From [Phialemoniopsis] sp. UDSM-2020 (Eukaryota; Ascomycota; Sordariomycetes; Thyridiales; Thyridiaceae), in contig JAEILZ010000007.1 of assembly GCA_018873225.1 (NCBI GenBank), positions 1,736,001 through 1,800,000 of the forward strand: a stretch of DNA of 64,000 nt. Reading direction: 5' to 3'. The notes under the pieces are model-generated. The model ran no database searches. It was not told the DNA's origin and saw nothing but the letters and a program-made list of their open reading frames with translations. Position numbers and translations under genes: made by a program. Positions within the stretch are counted from its first letter, which is position 1, and each line of letters starts with the position of its first letter. Below are positions 22,602-34,724 of this stretch, one piece after another.

Positions 22602-24041
22602 CTAATGTACAAGCTCATCCTTCCCAAGGAACTTTGCCATGGGGTCATCCGCTGCAGCTCTTTTTCTGCGATAGTCGTCCATCTCTTTCTCAGACACACC
22701 ACCCATCATCTCTTCCACTGTCCGCTTCTTGGCAGTCGATTCCGAAGCCTTGTCTTCTACCTGCTCCTCGGGCTCCGCCTCTGGCGCAGTCTCCGGCTCC
22801 TCCTCCTCAGCCAGGCTCACACCGGCTCTTTGCCGCTCACTCGCCTCCCATGCCTGTTTGCCTTCCTCGCCAGTGCAGTAGCTATTCTTGATAAAAGAGT
22901 GGCAGCATGCGTAGCCCCACTTGAAATGTGACCACCAGCTGCCAAAGACAGAGGTGTGGTTGTTTGGGTAGACATCTTCGGGATACTTTGATCTGGCGAT
23001 GGTTGTCGGGGCGCCCTTAATCAGACCTGCTTCGTCATATTCGACGTACTGTTCTGATTCCGTAATCATCTCCCTCAGTGCAGCAGGCGCCTCCTTGGTG
23101 CTGCCGCCATACCTCTCCAGCAGCATCTTCTCATGCTCTGATCGCTTCTTTTCTGCCTCGTCTTTCTCCTTCTTGCGATAGAACTCTCCAGCCGTGGGGT
23201 TGGCTTGCAAATGTTGACTCGTGTCGCCAGTCTGTTCCTGTGTTTCCCATGCGTACTTCTGTGCCTTTTCAAACTCTGCTGCCTCGCCTGACGCCCTCAG
23301 GAATCCTTCCTCTGCGAATAATTGCGCGGCCTTGTCGGCTGTTGCGCCAGAGTTGATCATTGATCGTGTCTTGGGATCGTACGCGGCGGACTCCAGATCC
23401 AGGTTCAGCAAATACTTGGCTGTGTCTTCTCGTATTCGAAGCTGCCGCGTAGACGTAGGCTGGTGCTTGCTCATATCCGACTCCTCGGCGTAGTGGTCCC
23501 CGTCCTCGAGCTCCCGCCCTTCCTCGGCGGCCTTTTGCGCCTGCGCCTGCCTGCGCAGCTCCTCCATCTGGTTGTAGTCCTCGACGACGGCGGTGTACTC
23601 CTTGGCGTCGAAGCCGTTCCAGCGGTCGCGCTTGGCGTCCCAGCCGAGCTGCAGGTCCTGCACGACCTCGTCGGCCTGGATGTCCTTGCCCGTCCAGCGC
23701 GCGCCTTTCGCGCGGGGCCGGCTCAGGCAGTCCTTGGCCTTGTGCGTCATGGCGCCGCAGTTCTCGCACGCGCCCTTGCGGTACTTTGTCGCGGCCGGGC
23801 CGGCCTTGCGCCCGCGCTCGTACCATGCCGTCTGCGCGAGCGAGTCGGTCTTTTGCTTCTGCAGGCGCTGATGCTCGAGGTAGTCGGTCGAGGAGGCGCC
23901 TTCTTCGCCGGCGTAGAAGGGCCGCTTGCTGATGAAGGACGGGATGTAGACGTTCTCTTCCTTGGACGCAGCGGTGGCTGCTGCTCCCCCGGTCGGACGG
24001 CCGCCCGTCGGCCTCTTTGGGGGTGGTGGTGGAGGAGGCAT
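22602..24041 (-). CDS. SLU7: Pre-mRNA-splicing factor SLU7
   Basis: Single exon, 479 residues from the ATG at 24041. An upstream in-frame ATG would add 27 residues unlike the family, so the Met before the Pro run is preferred. Seen: a proline run at the N-terminus, the family motif [14 protein letters not shown] at about 32-45, and a CCHC zinc knuckle C92-x2-C95-x4-H100-x4-C105. The middle has [11 protein letters not shown], and the Slu7 core continues to [21 protein letters not shown]. The C-terminus is Glu-rich then basic. SLU7 acts in the second catalytic step of splicing, helping select and hold the 3' splice site in the spliceosome. Another splicing factor gene (CWC24) lies 8 kb away, which is probably coincidence. 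Confidence 0.96.
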   Translation of the reverse strand: MPPPPPPPKRPTGGRPTGGAAATAASKEENVYIPSFISKRPFYAGEEGASSTDYLEHQRLQKQKTDSLAQTAWYERGRKAGPAATKYRKGACENCGAMTHKAKDCLSRPRAKGARWTGKDIQADEVVQDLQLGWDAKRDRWNGFDAKEYTAVVEDYNQMEELRRQAQAQKAAEEGRELEDGDHYAEESDMSKHQPTSTRQLRIREDTAKYLLNLDLESAAYDPKTRSMINSGATADKAAQLFAEEGFLRASGEAAEFEKAQKYAWETQEQTGDTSQHLQANPTAGEFYRKKEKDEAEKKRSEHEKMLLERYGGSTKEAPAALREMITESEQYVEYDEAGLIKGAPTTIARSKYPEDVYPNNHTSVFGSWWSHFKWGYACCHSFIKNSYCTGEEGKQAWEASERQRAGVSLAEEEEPETAPEAEPEEQVEDKASESTAKKRTVEEMMGGVSEKEMDDYRRKRAAADDPMAKFLGKDELVH

Positions 24042-24524
24042 GGCTGCTGTTGGAGAGTCTCGAGATGAGCTCAAAAGCCTTTGTGGTGAAGGAAAAGACT
24101 TAAGCAACAGGCAAAATATCACCCGGCCAGGATAGTTGGCAAAAAGGGTGGGAGAGAAAGCCTTTGCCGAGAAGTGAGTGCGGTTTCTCAGCAGTCAGCA
24201 GTATCGCGAGTCAATGGGCCTAGCCAATAGGTGTGGTTGTGGTCTGGTTGCTGGTGGCGTTGGGTGGAAGTTTCTTATCTTATCGCACGTGTTTTGGTGA
24301 CATACCAGGGTGTACCGAGTTACTGCTTGTTTAAGTCGGCGCATCACTACGCGTTGATGCCTGCATCCAGACGTGAAGGGAGGCAGTGAATGATGAAAAC
24401 TCACAAAATGTGATTCGTTTCTCGTTGCTTACCTCTTGGCCTTTCTCATTCTGCTTCTTGGTGCTCATTCTTAACATGAAATCACCTTTGCGCAACTTGC
24501 TCCCACCTTGACTGGGGAGACGTC
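24042..24524. promoter_or_regulatory. Divergent promoter region, SLU7/REV3
   Basis: 483 bp between the start codons of SLU7 (minus) and REV3 (plus). No gene or nameable element seen. Confidence 0.4.
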
Positions 24525-27500
24525 ATGGACGCTTTCCGCGTGCGCCTCAACTGCATCGACCACTACCAGGCTATTCCCACCAGGTTCGATCCCAGGCTTC
24601 GCAAAGATGTTCATCCATCTCAACTTGCAAGAGAACCCCGAGTTCCGGTCATTCGAGTATTTGGATCGACAGAGACCGGCCAGAAAGTTTGCGCCCATAT
24701 ACACGGCGCATTGCCGTATCTCTTTGTCGAATACGCTGGTAGTCTAGCTCCCGCGGCCGGTAAGTGAGGAGATATCCCTTGTTCACTGAACGCAATGTGT
24801 TTAACGAAGTTTACAGTGGGCGCATACATCTACCGCCTTCATCTGTCAATTGACCATGCCCTTGCTGTCAGTTATCGACGGGATACCAATGGGCGCGATG
24901 CGCCAAAGTATGTGGCCAGGATCACCCTGGTCAAAGGCGTTCCATTCTACGGCTTCCACGTTGGCTATCGCTTCTTCCTCAAGATATACATGCTTAGCCC
25001 CATTGTCATGACTCGGCTGGCCGACCTTCTCCAGCAGGGCATGATCATGAGCCGCAAGTTCCAGCCATATGAAGCCCATCTGCAATACCTGCTGCAATTC
25101 ATGACTGACTACAACTTGTACGGTTGTGACTACATCAACACGAGCAAGGTTTCTTTTCGCGCACCGGTACCGCAACATGGAGACGATGAGGACTTTCCTC
25201 ACCTATGGCATAGCCAGACCATCCACCATAAGCAGATTACCGACGATCTGAGCTTACCGCGCGTGAGCCATTGTTCGATAGAGGTGGACATCTGCGTCCA
25301 AGACATCACCAATCGGAAGGCTATCGAAGAACGCCGAATACACCATGACTTCATCGAGCGGCTATCACCACTTCCGCCTGACGTTAAGCTTGTTCACAGC
25401 ATGGCTGGTCTATGGAGGGATGAGACCAAGCGTCGAAAGAGGCAGATGCGGAATGCGGACCCTGGAAGCAGCCCATTCCCGCCCGAGGTGCTGGTGTCCA
25501 TGTCCGCCGACCCTCGTGACTCGCAGCCTCCCGGCTGGCTACACGAAGACGAGCATCGAGCAGAGATTGCTGATCTCATAGAGCAAGAACGACTCAAGAA
25601 TGGTGCTGAGGAACTGACCTTTGAGGAGTATGTGGCGCCAATTCCCTCTGAACCGCACGTCAAAACTGTTCTAGAGGCTGTTGAGGACCTGTATCCCGAG
25701 AACCTGGCTGCCGCCCTGGGAGAAGGCCCAGCTGTCGCTGATGCGACCGACCTCAATCCTGCAAGTAGTATCATTGTTGATGATAAAGCCATCCTAGCCA
25801 GCATGGAGGACGAAGACGATGGCCTATACCCAGACGACTCGGAAACGGAATTGATGCAAGAGCTGGAAGAGCAGCTCGCTGAACAGGTTGAGCAGGTCGA
25901 CCAGAACCAGAGCATCAAAGAGGAGGTGCTATCCATGGCAGATCAGCGAAGCGAGCTACCTCGTACTGTCAACGGACTGTCACGGTTCTTGGAAGTCCCC
26001 GCTGTCCAGAAGCATACACTGGCCTCAAACGGATCTGCCCAGCCGCCCAAGGAACAGACCCGGCCTGAGAATACATATCCTTTACCGGAGAGTATTGCAG
26101 GATTTGTGGGCGTTTGTAGGAGCGGCATGGTAACGGGAAAGGCGCCGGATGTTCCCATTACAAACGAATTAGTTCTTGCTGCAAAGACAGAAGGCCTAGT
26201 GAGCAGACTTCAACATGGAGTGACCGCACCTCGCCGAGAGGGAACGAAGTTGAAACGCTCAGCTTCGCATCTTGACGGTATGACCACAAAGCGGCAAAGG
26301 CTCCTGCAACCTCTGCCCGAGAGCGAACCCAGTGCTTCGGCGCCGGTGGAAGTACATCAAGAGGCACCTCCTATTGTTGATGGAGCACGAGGACAACAAC
26401 CTGTCCCTTCTCAGACCTCGCAGACTAAAACACCTAAGAAACCGAGAAGTTCCATGAAAAAGTCAACCGCATCATCACTGAGATTTTCCGTTGTCAAAGA
26501 CCCGCAAGATCCTAGCACAACGCTGCGCCTTAGTCAAATGAGCAATTCTCAAAGAAGCGAAGATGACGCGCTTAAGAAGCATGTCTCTTTCGACACCACC
26601 ACAGCGACAGAGGAGGCTCAAACATCTTCCGGAACCGAAGAGAAAACACCTGTTCTTCCGTCTAGCCCAGCTTTTCGCAGTGTACACCAGGCTTCATCTG
26701 TGCTGACCATTACCGATTCGGACACCATTAAGCACGTTCACCACATGATAGGTCTTCCACCCTCTTGGGACGAGGTCTGCAATACTTTGCAGGCTGAAGG
26801 CGTGCCTGACTCTATCTACCAGGACGCATTCTACAGCCTAGAGAAGGATGTACCACCAAGGATGAGAGAGTACGCTGGGCGGCAGTTCAGACTCGAAGGT
26901 AATACCCTGCCATTCTTGCCTGAATTCGACGCCAGCGGTCAGTCTCTAGCGTCAGCTGGTATCAAGGTCGAAGTATTTCCAAACAAGGCAAAGAGGAACC
27001 AGGAACATGCCACACGACGCCAGCAATGCACGATTCGAAGCTGGGAGATAGCTGAACCCCCGCCAACCTTCGACGAAGTCGAACAGTGGTGGCGAGAAAA
27101 AGAAGCAAAGGCAAAGTCCAAGAGAGCGACCGGTTCCAAGCCGCTGGCAGCTACGCAAGGCCCGCGACCTTGGCTATCCCAGATAGAAGGGCCGACGCCC
27201 AAGAATAAGCATGGGTTCAAGTACTCACCTCGACGAAAGTCTACTAGCGTCCAGCACGAGACACAGTACATGAGCACGATGAGTCTAGAGGTCCATGTCA
27301 ATACGCGGGGAAAGCTTGTGCCTAACCCGGAAGAGGATGAAGTCCAATGCATTTTCTGGTGTGTCAAATCCGATGAACATTCCTCTGACAGTAGCCAATC
27401 ACCGGATCAATGCCTATCAGGCATGATTGTATTGTCAGAGGATGGGCTCATGGCACAGCGAATGCGCCGCGAGACGTCTGTTGAGGTGCTGGAAGAATCT

Positions 27501-29810
27501 TCAGAGCTCGACGTCATGGTCCGGATGGTCGAGATTGTGCGAACACACGATCCGGACATTTTGACTGGCTATGAAGTTCATGGGAGTTCATGGGGCTATT
27601 TGATCGAGAGGGCAAGGTTCAAGTACGACTACAACCTTTGTGACGAATTCTCACGCATGAAAACTCAGTCTCACGGCCGTTTTGGCAAAGAAGCAGACCG
27701 ATGGGGGTTCAATACGACTTCTACAATTCGGGTTACAGGACGACATATGATCAACATTTGGCGAGCCATGAGGGGCGAACTCAATCTATTACAATATACG
27801 ATGGAGAATGTGGTGTGGCACCTGCTACATCGCCGTATCCCTCACTATCCCTGGCAATCACTCACGGGATGGTACACGAGTGGCAAACCGCGGGATCTCA
27901 GCAAGGTTGTGCGATATTACCACAACAGGAGCCGTATCGACATTGAAATTCTAGACGGCAACGAGCTGATTGCACGGACGAGTGAGCAAGCTCGGTTGCT
28001 CGGGGTTGACTTCTTCTCCGTGTTTTCACGTGGTTCGCAGTTCAAAGTCGAGTCAATCATGTTCAGGATTGCCAAACCTGAGAACTTCCTGTTGGTCTCT
28101 CCAAGTAGGAAACAAGTTGGCGGACAGAATGCCCTTGAGTGCCTCCCACTCGTCATGGAGCCACAGAGCGCTTTCTACAACAGCCCTCTCCTCGTTCTGG
28201 ACTTTCAGAGTCTTTACCCCAGCGTCATGATTGCATACAATCTGTGCTATTCGACGTTTCTGGGACGCATTACCAACTGGCGTGGCATGAACAAGATGGG
28301 CTTCACCGAGTATAAGCGTCGGCAAGGTCTGCTTGAACTGCTGAAGGACTACATCAACATTGCTCCCAACGGAATGATGTATGTCAAGGCGGAGATTCGC
28401 AAGTCGCTGTTGGCGAAGATGCTCACCGAGATTTTGGAGACGAGAGTCATGGTCAAGAGCGGAATGAAGCAAGACAAAGACGACAAGACACTTCAACAAC
28501 TGCTAAACAACAGACAGCTTGCCCTCAAGCTTCTGGCGAACGTCACGTATGGCTACACGTCCGCGTCGTTCTCCGGGCGAATGCCGTGTTCTGAGATCGC
28601 AGACAGCATTGTGCAGACGGGTCGTGAAACCCTGGAGAGGGCGATTGCTTACATTCACTCCGTCGAGAAGTGGGGTGCAGAAGTTGTGTATGGAGATACT
28701 GACAGTTTGTTTGTCTATCTGAAAGGCCGGACGCGAGATCAGGCGTTCGACATTGGTAACGAGATCGCCAAGGCCATCAGCGACATGAACCCTCGCCCTG
28801 TGAAGCTCAAATTTGAGAAAGTCTACCATCCGTGCGTCTTGCTAGCCAAGAAACGCTATGTTGGCTACAAGTACGAGAGCAAGGACCAGGTCAAGCCTGA
28901 ATTTGATGCCAAGGGAATCGAGACTGTCCGACGCGACGGCACTCCGGCCGAGCAAAAGATTGAGGAGAAGGCTCTCAGGATGCTGTTCGAGACAGCCGAT
29001 CTCAGCCAAATCAAGGACTATTTCCAGAGACAATGCCGCAAAATCATGAGAGGGGATGTCTCCATCCAAGACTTTAGCTTTGCCAAGGAAGTCAAGCTCG
29101 GCAGCTACAGCGAGAGGGGCTTACCGCCTCCCGGCGCCATGATCGCCACGAAACGCATGCTCGAGGACGCCCGCGCCGAGCCGCAGTACGGCGAACGCGT
29201 GCCCTACGTCGTCATTACCGGTGCGCCGGGGGCAAGGCTGATCGACCGCTGCGTCGCGCCCGAGGACCTGCTCGAGAACCCGCACTACAATCTCGACGCC
29301 GAGTACTACATCTCCAAGAACCTCATCCCGCCCCTCGAGCGCATCTTTAACCTCGTCGGCGCCAACGTCCGCCAGTGGTACGACGAGATGCCCAAGATCC
29401 AGCGCGTGCGGCGCGTGGCGCCCGGTGCAGGGAGTGGGGCGCTGGCGAAGAGCCGCAAGGCGACGCTCGAGTCGTACCTGCGGGCCGCGAGCTGTGTGGT
29501 GTGCGGTGTCAAGATGAAGGGCGACAAGGACTCGTCGATCTGCGGGCGGTGCCGCCGCGCCGCGCCCGCTAGTCTGGTTGCGCTCGAGTCGAGGCTCGCG
29601 CACGAGCAGCGGCGGTACGTCGACGTGATGAAGGCGTGTCAGAGCTGTGCGGGGGCGGCGCCGCTTGACGAGGTGCCGTGTGACAGCAAGGACTGCCCCG
29701 TGTTCTACACACGCATGAAGCAGGCGGCCAAGTTGAGGACGGAGAGGGGTATCACGGAGCCGGCAATCCAGCAACTTGTCAATGCCAGGAGGAGGGATCT
29801 GGAGTGGTAG
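24525..29810 (+). CDS. REV3: DNA polymerase zeta catalytic subunit REV3
   Basis: Exons 24525..24759 and 24817..29810 give 1742 residues. Translesion B-family polymerase that extends from mismatched or damaged primer ends in the nucleus with Rev7, Pol31 and Pol32. Order: N-terminal B-family region with the HVGYRFFLKIYMLSP segment; a long divergent linker (about residues 250-900) rich in Ser/Lys/Glu; a degenerate exonuclease-like region; then polymerase motifs: DFQSLYPSVMIAYN (region II, about residue 1206), LLANVTYGYTSASFSGRMP (region III) and YGDTDSLFVYL (region I, two catalytic Asp). The C-terminus has two Cys motifs: CVVC...CGRC at about 1637, and CQSC...CDSKDC at about 1686. The latter is the Fe-S-type site that recruits the accessory subunits. 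All key motifs are intact. Length is normal for filamentous fungi. Confidence 0.97.
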
Positions 29811-30153
29811 GATATAAAGTGTTGCATTATTGTATTTGATTGTGTGTGCATTGCAAGGCATATTGAGCGTGGCGTTGGATGGATATCTGGGCAACTACAG
29901 GCAACGGTGTGCGGCACAGGCAATTGTGTACGGCAAGCAATTAGGTAGCATGGAACCAATTAACATAATGATGTCTTTCGCATATGTGATTTGCGTTGTC
30001 TTTGAGTGAAAGCGCAGAGCTGGATGATATCTACAGAACGCCATAACGACTTGAGCCTCCCTTGTCCATGATTCATGTCCCTTCTCGTCCCTCGTAAAGT
30101 ATTAAAGCCAAAGCCAAGTCCGTACTCCAAATTTGCGGTGATAAGATGCGCGC
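29811..30153. other. Tail-to-tail intergenic region
   Basis: 343 bp between the convergent REV3 and ATG3 genes; presumed 3' UTRs. No gene seen. Confidence 0.5.
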
Positions 30154-31387
30154 TTAGACGCTCATAGTGAAGTCGTGCTCGATGCCGGGCGTGACGCTGG
30201 CAATGAACTGTATGTTTTGTTAGCCTTGTCCCTCGCAGCATGTCGGAGAGAAGAGCACGAACCTTGAGGAACACGACGAGATATTGGTCGACCCGGATGG
30301 CGACCTCGTTCTCATCCTCCTCGGGCTGCTCCACCTCCTCCCAGTCGTTGTCGCCACCGCTGCCGGCAGCGGTCTTATCCGCCGGAGCCGCCTCGGCAGA
30401 CTCTTTAGCGGCACTCGACACATCGAGCTTGTTGATCTCGTCCACGAGGCCTTCCATGCCTTGGTTGCTGACGGCCGCGGCGCTGCCGCCGGCCTGGCGG
30501 ATGCGCTCGCGGCGCAGCTTGAGGGCGGCGTCGGCGCGGTCGAGCAGCGTCTTCATGACGGGGGCGTGCTTGCAGGGGTGGACGCTGGCCATCTTGACGC
30601 TGTGCGAGAAGAAGGGGAAGTCCTCGAGCGTGACCGTCTTGTCCTTGTAGTCGCCGACGATGTCCTCCATCATGAGGTGCGGCGGCAGGGGTTCGCCCGT
30701 GGGGGCGTAGCCGGACATGTAGAGGCGCGGGGTGCGGTAGTAGGGCGAGTACATGATGTAGAGGGTGTATGTGCGGCGGCCGCTGGCGCAAAGGGGGGAG
30801 ATGTTAGCTTTTGAGTGTTCGGTTGAGAGGTGGTAGGGGATTGCGGTGACTTACCCGGACTTGCCGTCGCCTTCCGTATCTCGGATGATCGCCTCGTCAT
30901 CGTCTTCGTCCTCCATGTCGGGAATGTCGTCCTCCTCTAGCGCCTCCTGCTCACCGACGTTGCCGGCGTCGTCCACCGTCCGGATCTGCCGCGCCTTGAG
31001 CGCCTGCGAGCTCGCCAGCCCGCCCGTCCTCAGCCAGCCTTCCTCGTCGTCGTCTTTGCTGCTGCTGCCCTTGTTCTTGAAGTCCTCGCCGTCGTGCACG
31101 AGCGCCTCCTCGTGGCCCGCGTCGCCGGCAAAGTTGTCGTCGAGCCGCCGGTGGCAGGGGACGTTGCGCGTGACGAGGAACTGCTTGCCGGGCGGGAGGT
31201 AGTCGACGCGCTTGGCGGGGGTGTCGGCGTCGGCCCAGGACCAGGTCGGGAACTTGAAGACGATGTACTCGCCGGCGGCGAGGAACTCCTCGGGCGTGAT
31301 CTGGCCGGTCTTGCGGAAGGTGGACTTGTGGGTGACGGGCGTGTACTTGTCCCGGAGGGTGTTGACTGTCGAGTAGAGGAGATTCAT
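30154..31387 (-). CDS. ATG3: Autophagy E2-like conjugating enzyme ATG3
   Basis: Exons 31387..30855, 30782..30263 and 30207..30154 give 368 residues. ATG3 transfers the ubiquitin-like Atg8 from Atg7 to phosphatidylethanolamine on the growing autophagosome membrane. Landmarks: N-terminal amphipathic start [18 protein letters not shown] and [24 protein letters not shown]; an acidic flexible region (about 110-175); then the catalytic Cys248 in [18 protein letters not shown]; and the C-terminal [19 protein letters not shown], whose last 17 residues are on a separate small exon. An extra acidic insert (about 270-330, Asp/Glu-rich) follows the catalytic site. All expected active-site features are present. 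Confidence 0.97.
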
Positions 31388-31796
31388 CTTGGTTCTTTCT
31401 GGTCTGCAGCTCGGGTCGGTGTATGCTGTGGGATGGAGTGTCTTGTAGGTTGGGTGATCTGGCGATGTTGCGTTTGTCTGAAATTTGCCTCTGGTCGAGG
31501 AGTTACTGAGGTGTACGAAGGTATGTTAGGTGATAAGGACAAATGACGAAGCAGAGGTGGTCTACGGATCACATGGCGGGGTGCAGCTGCTACCTGGATG
31601 GGAGGGGCGTTGCCTGCTCTTATCTTATCATCCACGACGTACTGTCAGTCACGGAAAGAGTGACCTTCATCTTGGTGGAGAACACACTAACATACAAGTA
31701 TCTTACAAAACACTTGCTTGCACGTATTCACAGCATAAAGCCCATGTGATGCGTCCAGAATGTTTCGACATTTGGTTTTGAAATATATGTCTAGTC
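31388..31796. promoter_or_regulatory. Intergenic region upstream of ATG3
   Basis: 409 bp between the ATG3 start and the CWC24 stop (both minus strand); holds the ATG3 promoter and the CWC24 3' UTR. No gene seen. Confidence 0.4.
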
Positions 31797-32869
31797 TTAC
31801 TCCTCCTCTTCCTCGCTAACCTCTTCGCCAGCATCAATAGCTGCCTGTCGCATTTTTGCAGCCTTCTCCCTCTTCCTGTCCAGTAGCTTTTGTAGCTTCT
31901 TTGCCGAGTTGAAAACACCGTTGGTACCAGCGCCACAGGCAGCGCAGGTCGGGTCCTTCCTATAACGCTTGAGAGCGCAAGGCTCGCAGAAGTAGTGACC
32001 ACATCTCGTGATAACCGGCGCTTTGTATGATTCTCGACAGATAATACAAGCGAAGGGGATGTTCTCGAGCATGGCCCACTCCTCGTCATCCTCGTCGTCG
32101 TCTTTGGCGACCTTGCTCTTATCCGCGCTTGCTACGATCGTCCCCTTCACGCTTTTCCCTTTCGTAACCTCTTCCCACTCCTTGTCTAGTTGCCAGCCTT
32201 GCTTGTAATCGCTTCTATCATGAACGAACTTACAATTGTCCCCGAAGCCACACTGGGGTTAGGGTTAGGGTCAGCGAATGCCTTCATTGGGACAGTAACG
32301 GACAACAAAAAGGATTGAAAACTTACGAATCCGCTCGTTTTAAAGTCTTTGCAAACGTCCGGGGTGTAGTCCGTTATGGTTATTGTTCGAATATTGGACG
32401 CAGCCTTGACTGGGCCGACGGTTCGATTGGGCGCATCGGGATTCCTTTGGATGAAGGATGTTTGGTTCGCAAGACCCTTGTATGAACCTTCTGCCATAGT
32501 CCTAGTTGTGCCGAGCAAACTCTTTGCCGACATCGCGCCCTTGGCATCCTCGTCGTACCAGTCGACTCTCTTGGTGGCGTCGTTGGAGTCGGTGATGGGA
32601 ACGTTGCGGTCCGCTTTGAAGACAGTGGCAGATTGGTCTCTCGAAGCCGGCGCAGTGGACTTGGAGCTTGCGACGACAGCGCCCGTGTTCTTCTTCCTCC
32701 GTTTCACCCTCTGCCCAGTCTCATCTTCCGAAGAGCTGTAGTCGTCGCTGTCGCTGTTTACTGGTGGCGGAGTGGCGGGTCTCTTGCGAATGTTGGCCTT
32801 GGCCTTTGCGCCTCGCTTCTTGAACAGGGCCACCGGGGCGGCTGTGGCAGCTGCAGCGTCGTCCGCCAT
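31797..32869 (-). CDS. CWC24: Pre-mRNA-splicing factor CWC24 (RNF113 family; CCCH plus RING)
   Basis: Exons 32869..32327 and 32252..31797 give 332 residues. The first half is basic and Ser-rich (VALFKKRGAKAKANIRKRP, typical of RNF113/Cwc24). A CCCH zinc finger spans the intron: C173-x8-C182-x5-C188-x3-H192. A C3HC4 RING follows at about 250-287 (CIIC...CGHYFCEPC...CAAC). The C-terminus is Lys-rich then Glu-rich. Cwc24 joins the activated spliceosome and protects the 5' splice site-U6 interaction before step one; RING ligase activity is plausible but not shown by sequence. The intron holds a short telomere-like repeat (separate entry). Confidence 0.96.
32255..32270. repeat. Telomere-like (TTAGGG)2 tract inside the CWC24 intron
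   Basis: GGGGTTAGGGTTAGGG on the plus strand, i.e. CCCTAACCCTAACCCC in the transcript, directly before the 3' splice site AG. In the pre-mRNA it supplies CTAAC-type branch-point matches and a pyrimidine-rich tract, so it may be retained for splicing rather than being a telomere relic. Confidence 0.85.
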
Positions 32870-34724
32870 TGTTGATCGACAAAGTTGTGTTATACGGCGC
32901 TTCGAGTCGAGTATTGCAGCTCAGTGTCGAGATGGAGGTCGAGATGTTGGATGTACGGGAGATGTTTGTTATCTTATCGGCGATACATGCAGGGGCTAAG
33001 AATTTCAGGGTTGGAGTTCCAGAATGTCTGTTCCTGAGCTGACAAACGAAGTGGAGAAGATTCTAGTACTCGCAGATGAAACTAGCTGTTGATTGGCTCA
33101 GAATGGCGGGTAGGGACATGCGTCCTGATTGGTGGGTCTCCCCTTGGTCGTGAAATTGGCCAAAATCATGCGCAGGCAGAAACGCGCTTCTCACCCACTA
33201 TTGTTTTGATGCGAGCGGGGCACAAAACTATCGAGCTTGATGTGCTCCAGGTCCAGCTTGTACGTCGTCATACACGGCAGCTGGTTGGGCAGATCTGGTG
33301 CATAAAGTTCAGACGATGCCGTTTTGTTTGGGATAAACGTCGCAGGCCCGGCCCTCCAGTTGCGGCCCTCGGCGTGCCGCCTCTCGAGCTATCGCCAGTG
33401 ACTACATAGGTGGCTTGAATAGACTGACTGATTCCATATGGTGCAAAGAAACGGAGTACTCCGGAGGTGAGCAGTTCTCAGTTAGCAGGGTACAAGATGG
33501 TGATCGCGTAGATCTGTTAGGCCGAGCCCATGTAAACAAGCTGTTTTGCTGTGATGTTTACGGTACCCATCTAAAATTAGGTACTTATCACGACCCATCA
33601 ACCGCGACCGGGACCCTGGTAACATTCTAATCTCGTCGAGTCTTTTGATGGGAACAGAGATCACGGTCTGCTACCGACCGACTTTTCTCCCTCTCCTCTC
33701 TCTGCAGCTCACGATTTGACTGTCTAGGTATCTCCTTTTCGTACTCGCCCTTTCTTTCTCCTCTGTGGGACTTGAGAGAGTGTGTGTATGTTGTGAGACC
33801 AGACAGCTCCCAGCAGTCCATAGCTTTCCGCGCTGCTGGGTTCTCTTCAAAGCCATTTCGCCGTTTCGTTTGTTCGAATTCGACGGGAGCGACACGTCCT
33901 CGACTTCTTCTCTCTTTATTTTGCCGTCCTTCACAGTTCTTGTTTTCTTTTTTCACTGCTAGTCCCTCATTTGCCCTCTTGAAATACCAACCTTGCGTGT
34001 AATCGTTTCTTTTTTCGACCATTCTAGCCTTTCGATTTTAATTTTGAGTACGGAGACTCAGGCCCAGAAATAAGGACTGGAGGAATTAACAAAATCACCC
34101 GCCATCAAGACCATTCGAGGAAAACCACGCGTCAATTCGACTTATCATTGGGGGAAAGCTAGGTGATTAAGCTGTATCAACAAAAAGAGTGGTGTTAGCC
34201 AGTCGAAGTCGCCCGCCTTTTAGCACCACCAACCAGGACGGACCAGACCAGACCAGACCAGAGAAGCGTGGCCCGTTGCGTGCGCGCGTACTTTTTTAAA
34301 GTTACCTCACTCCTACGCCCACGACCACCACGGCCGCGGCCACTAGCGACACAACACCCGCCGGACCACAACAGGACCTCTTTCTCACATTCCAGTCTGC
34401 TCAGCGACTCAAACAAAAGTCGGTCCAGACGCGGCACTTGACTTCAGCCAGCGATCCGCCACCTTTTGTTGCTGTTGGCTTCCCTTTGTCTTGGCCGTCT
34501 TTTGCTTTTTGCTCAGCGGGAGCGACTTTCACATTGAGCAGCCGGCTCTGCTGCTTTTTTGTCACACCTTTTGAACCGCCGGTCATCCCTTGATAACCCC
34601 CAGTCGAAATTGTATCGTGACGCCGCGACAAGACAATTGGGAGACGTTCCCCCCACGATTGTGGATGGTTGCACTGCTGTCCTGATCGTGTGAGGAGCTC
34701 TTTCTCTCCTACACCTCCGCGACA
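32870..34724. promoter_or_regulatory. Long divergent promoter and 5' leader, CWC24/NUM1-like
   Basis: 1.85 kb between two divergent genes. From about 33680 to 34700 the plus strand is pyrimidine-rich and dotted with CTTT/TCTC tracts, as in long 5' UTRs of filamentous fungi, so the NUM1-like transcript probably starts well upstream of its ATG. A GACCA pentamer repeat lies at 34237-34262. No convincing gene. Confidence 0.5.
34237..34262. repeat. GACCA pentanucleotide repeat
   Basis: About four to five tandem GACCA units in the presumed 5' leader of the NUM1-like gene. Confidence 0.8.

Noticed and set aside
23463..24068. Plus-strand open frame of 201 codons
   Set aside because: Antisense shadow of SLU7, whose zinc knuckle and family motifs are clear on the minus strand.
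24570..24605. tRNA B-box-like sequence (AGGTTCGATCCC)
   Set aside because: It falls inside REV3 exon 1 and no cloverleaf with a matching A box can be formed around it.
33627..34022. Minus-strand Lys/Glu/Arg-rich open frame
   Set aside because: It is the complement of pyrimidine-rich leader DNA upstream of the NUM1-like gene; the charged composition follows directly from that bias.
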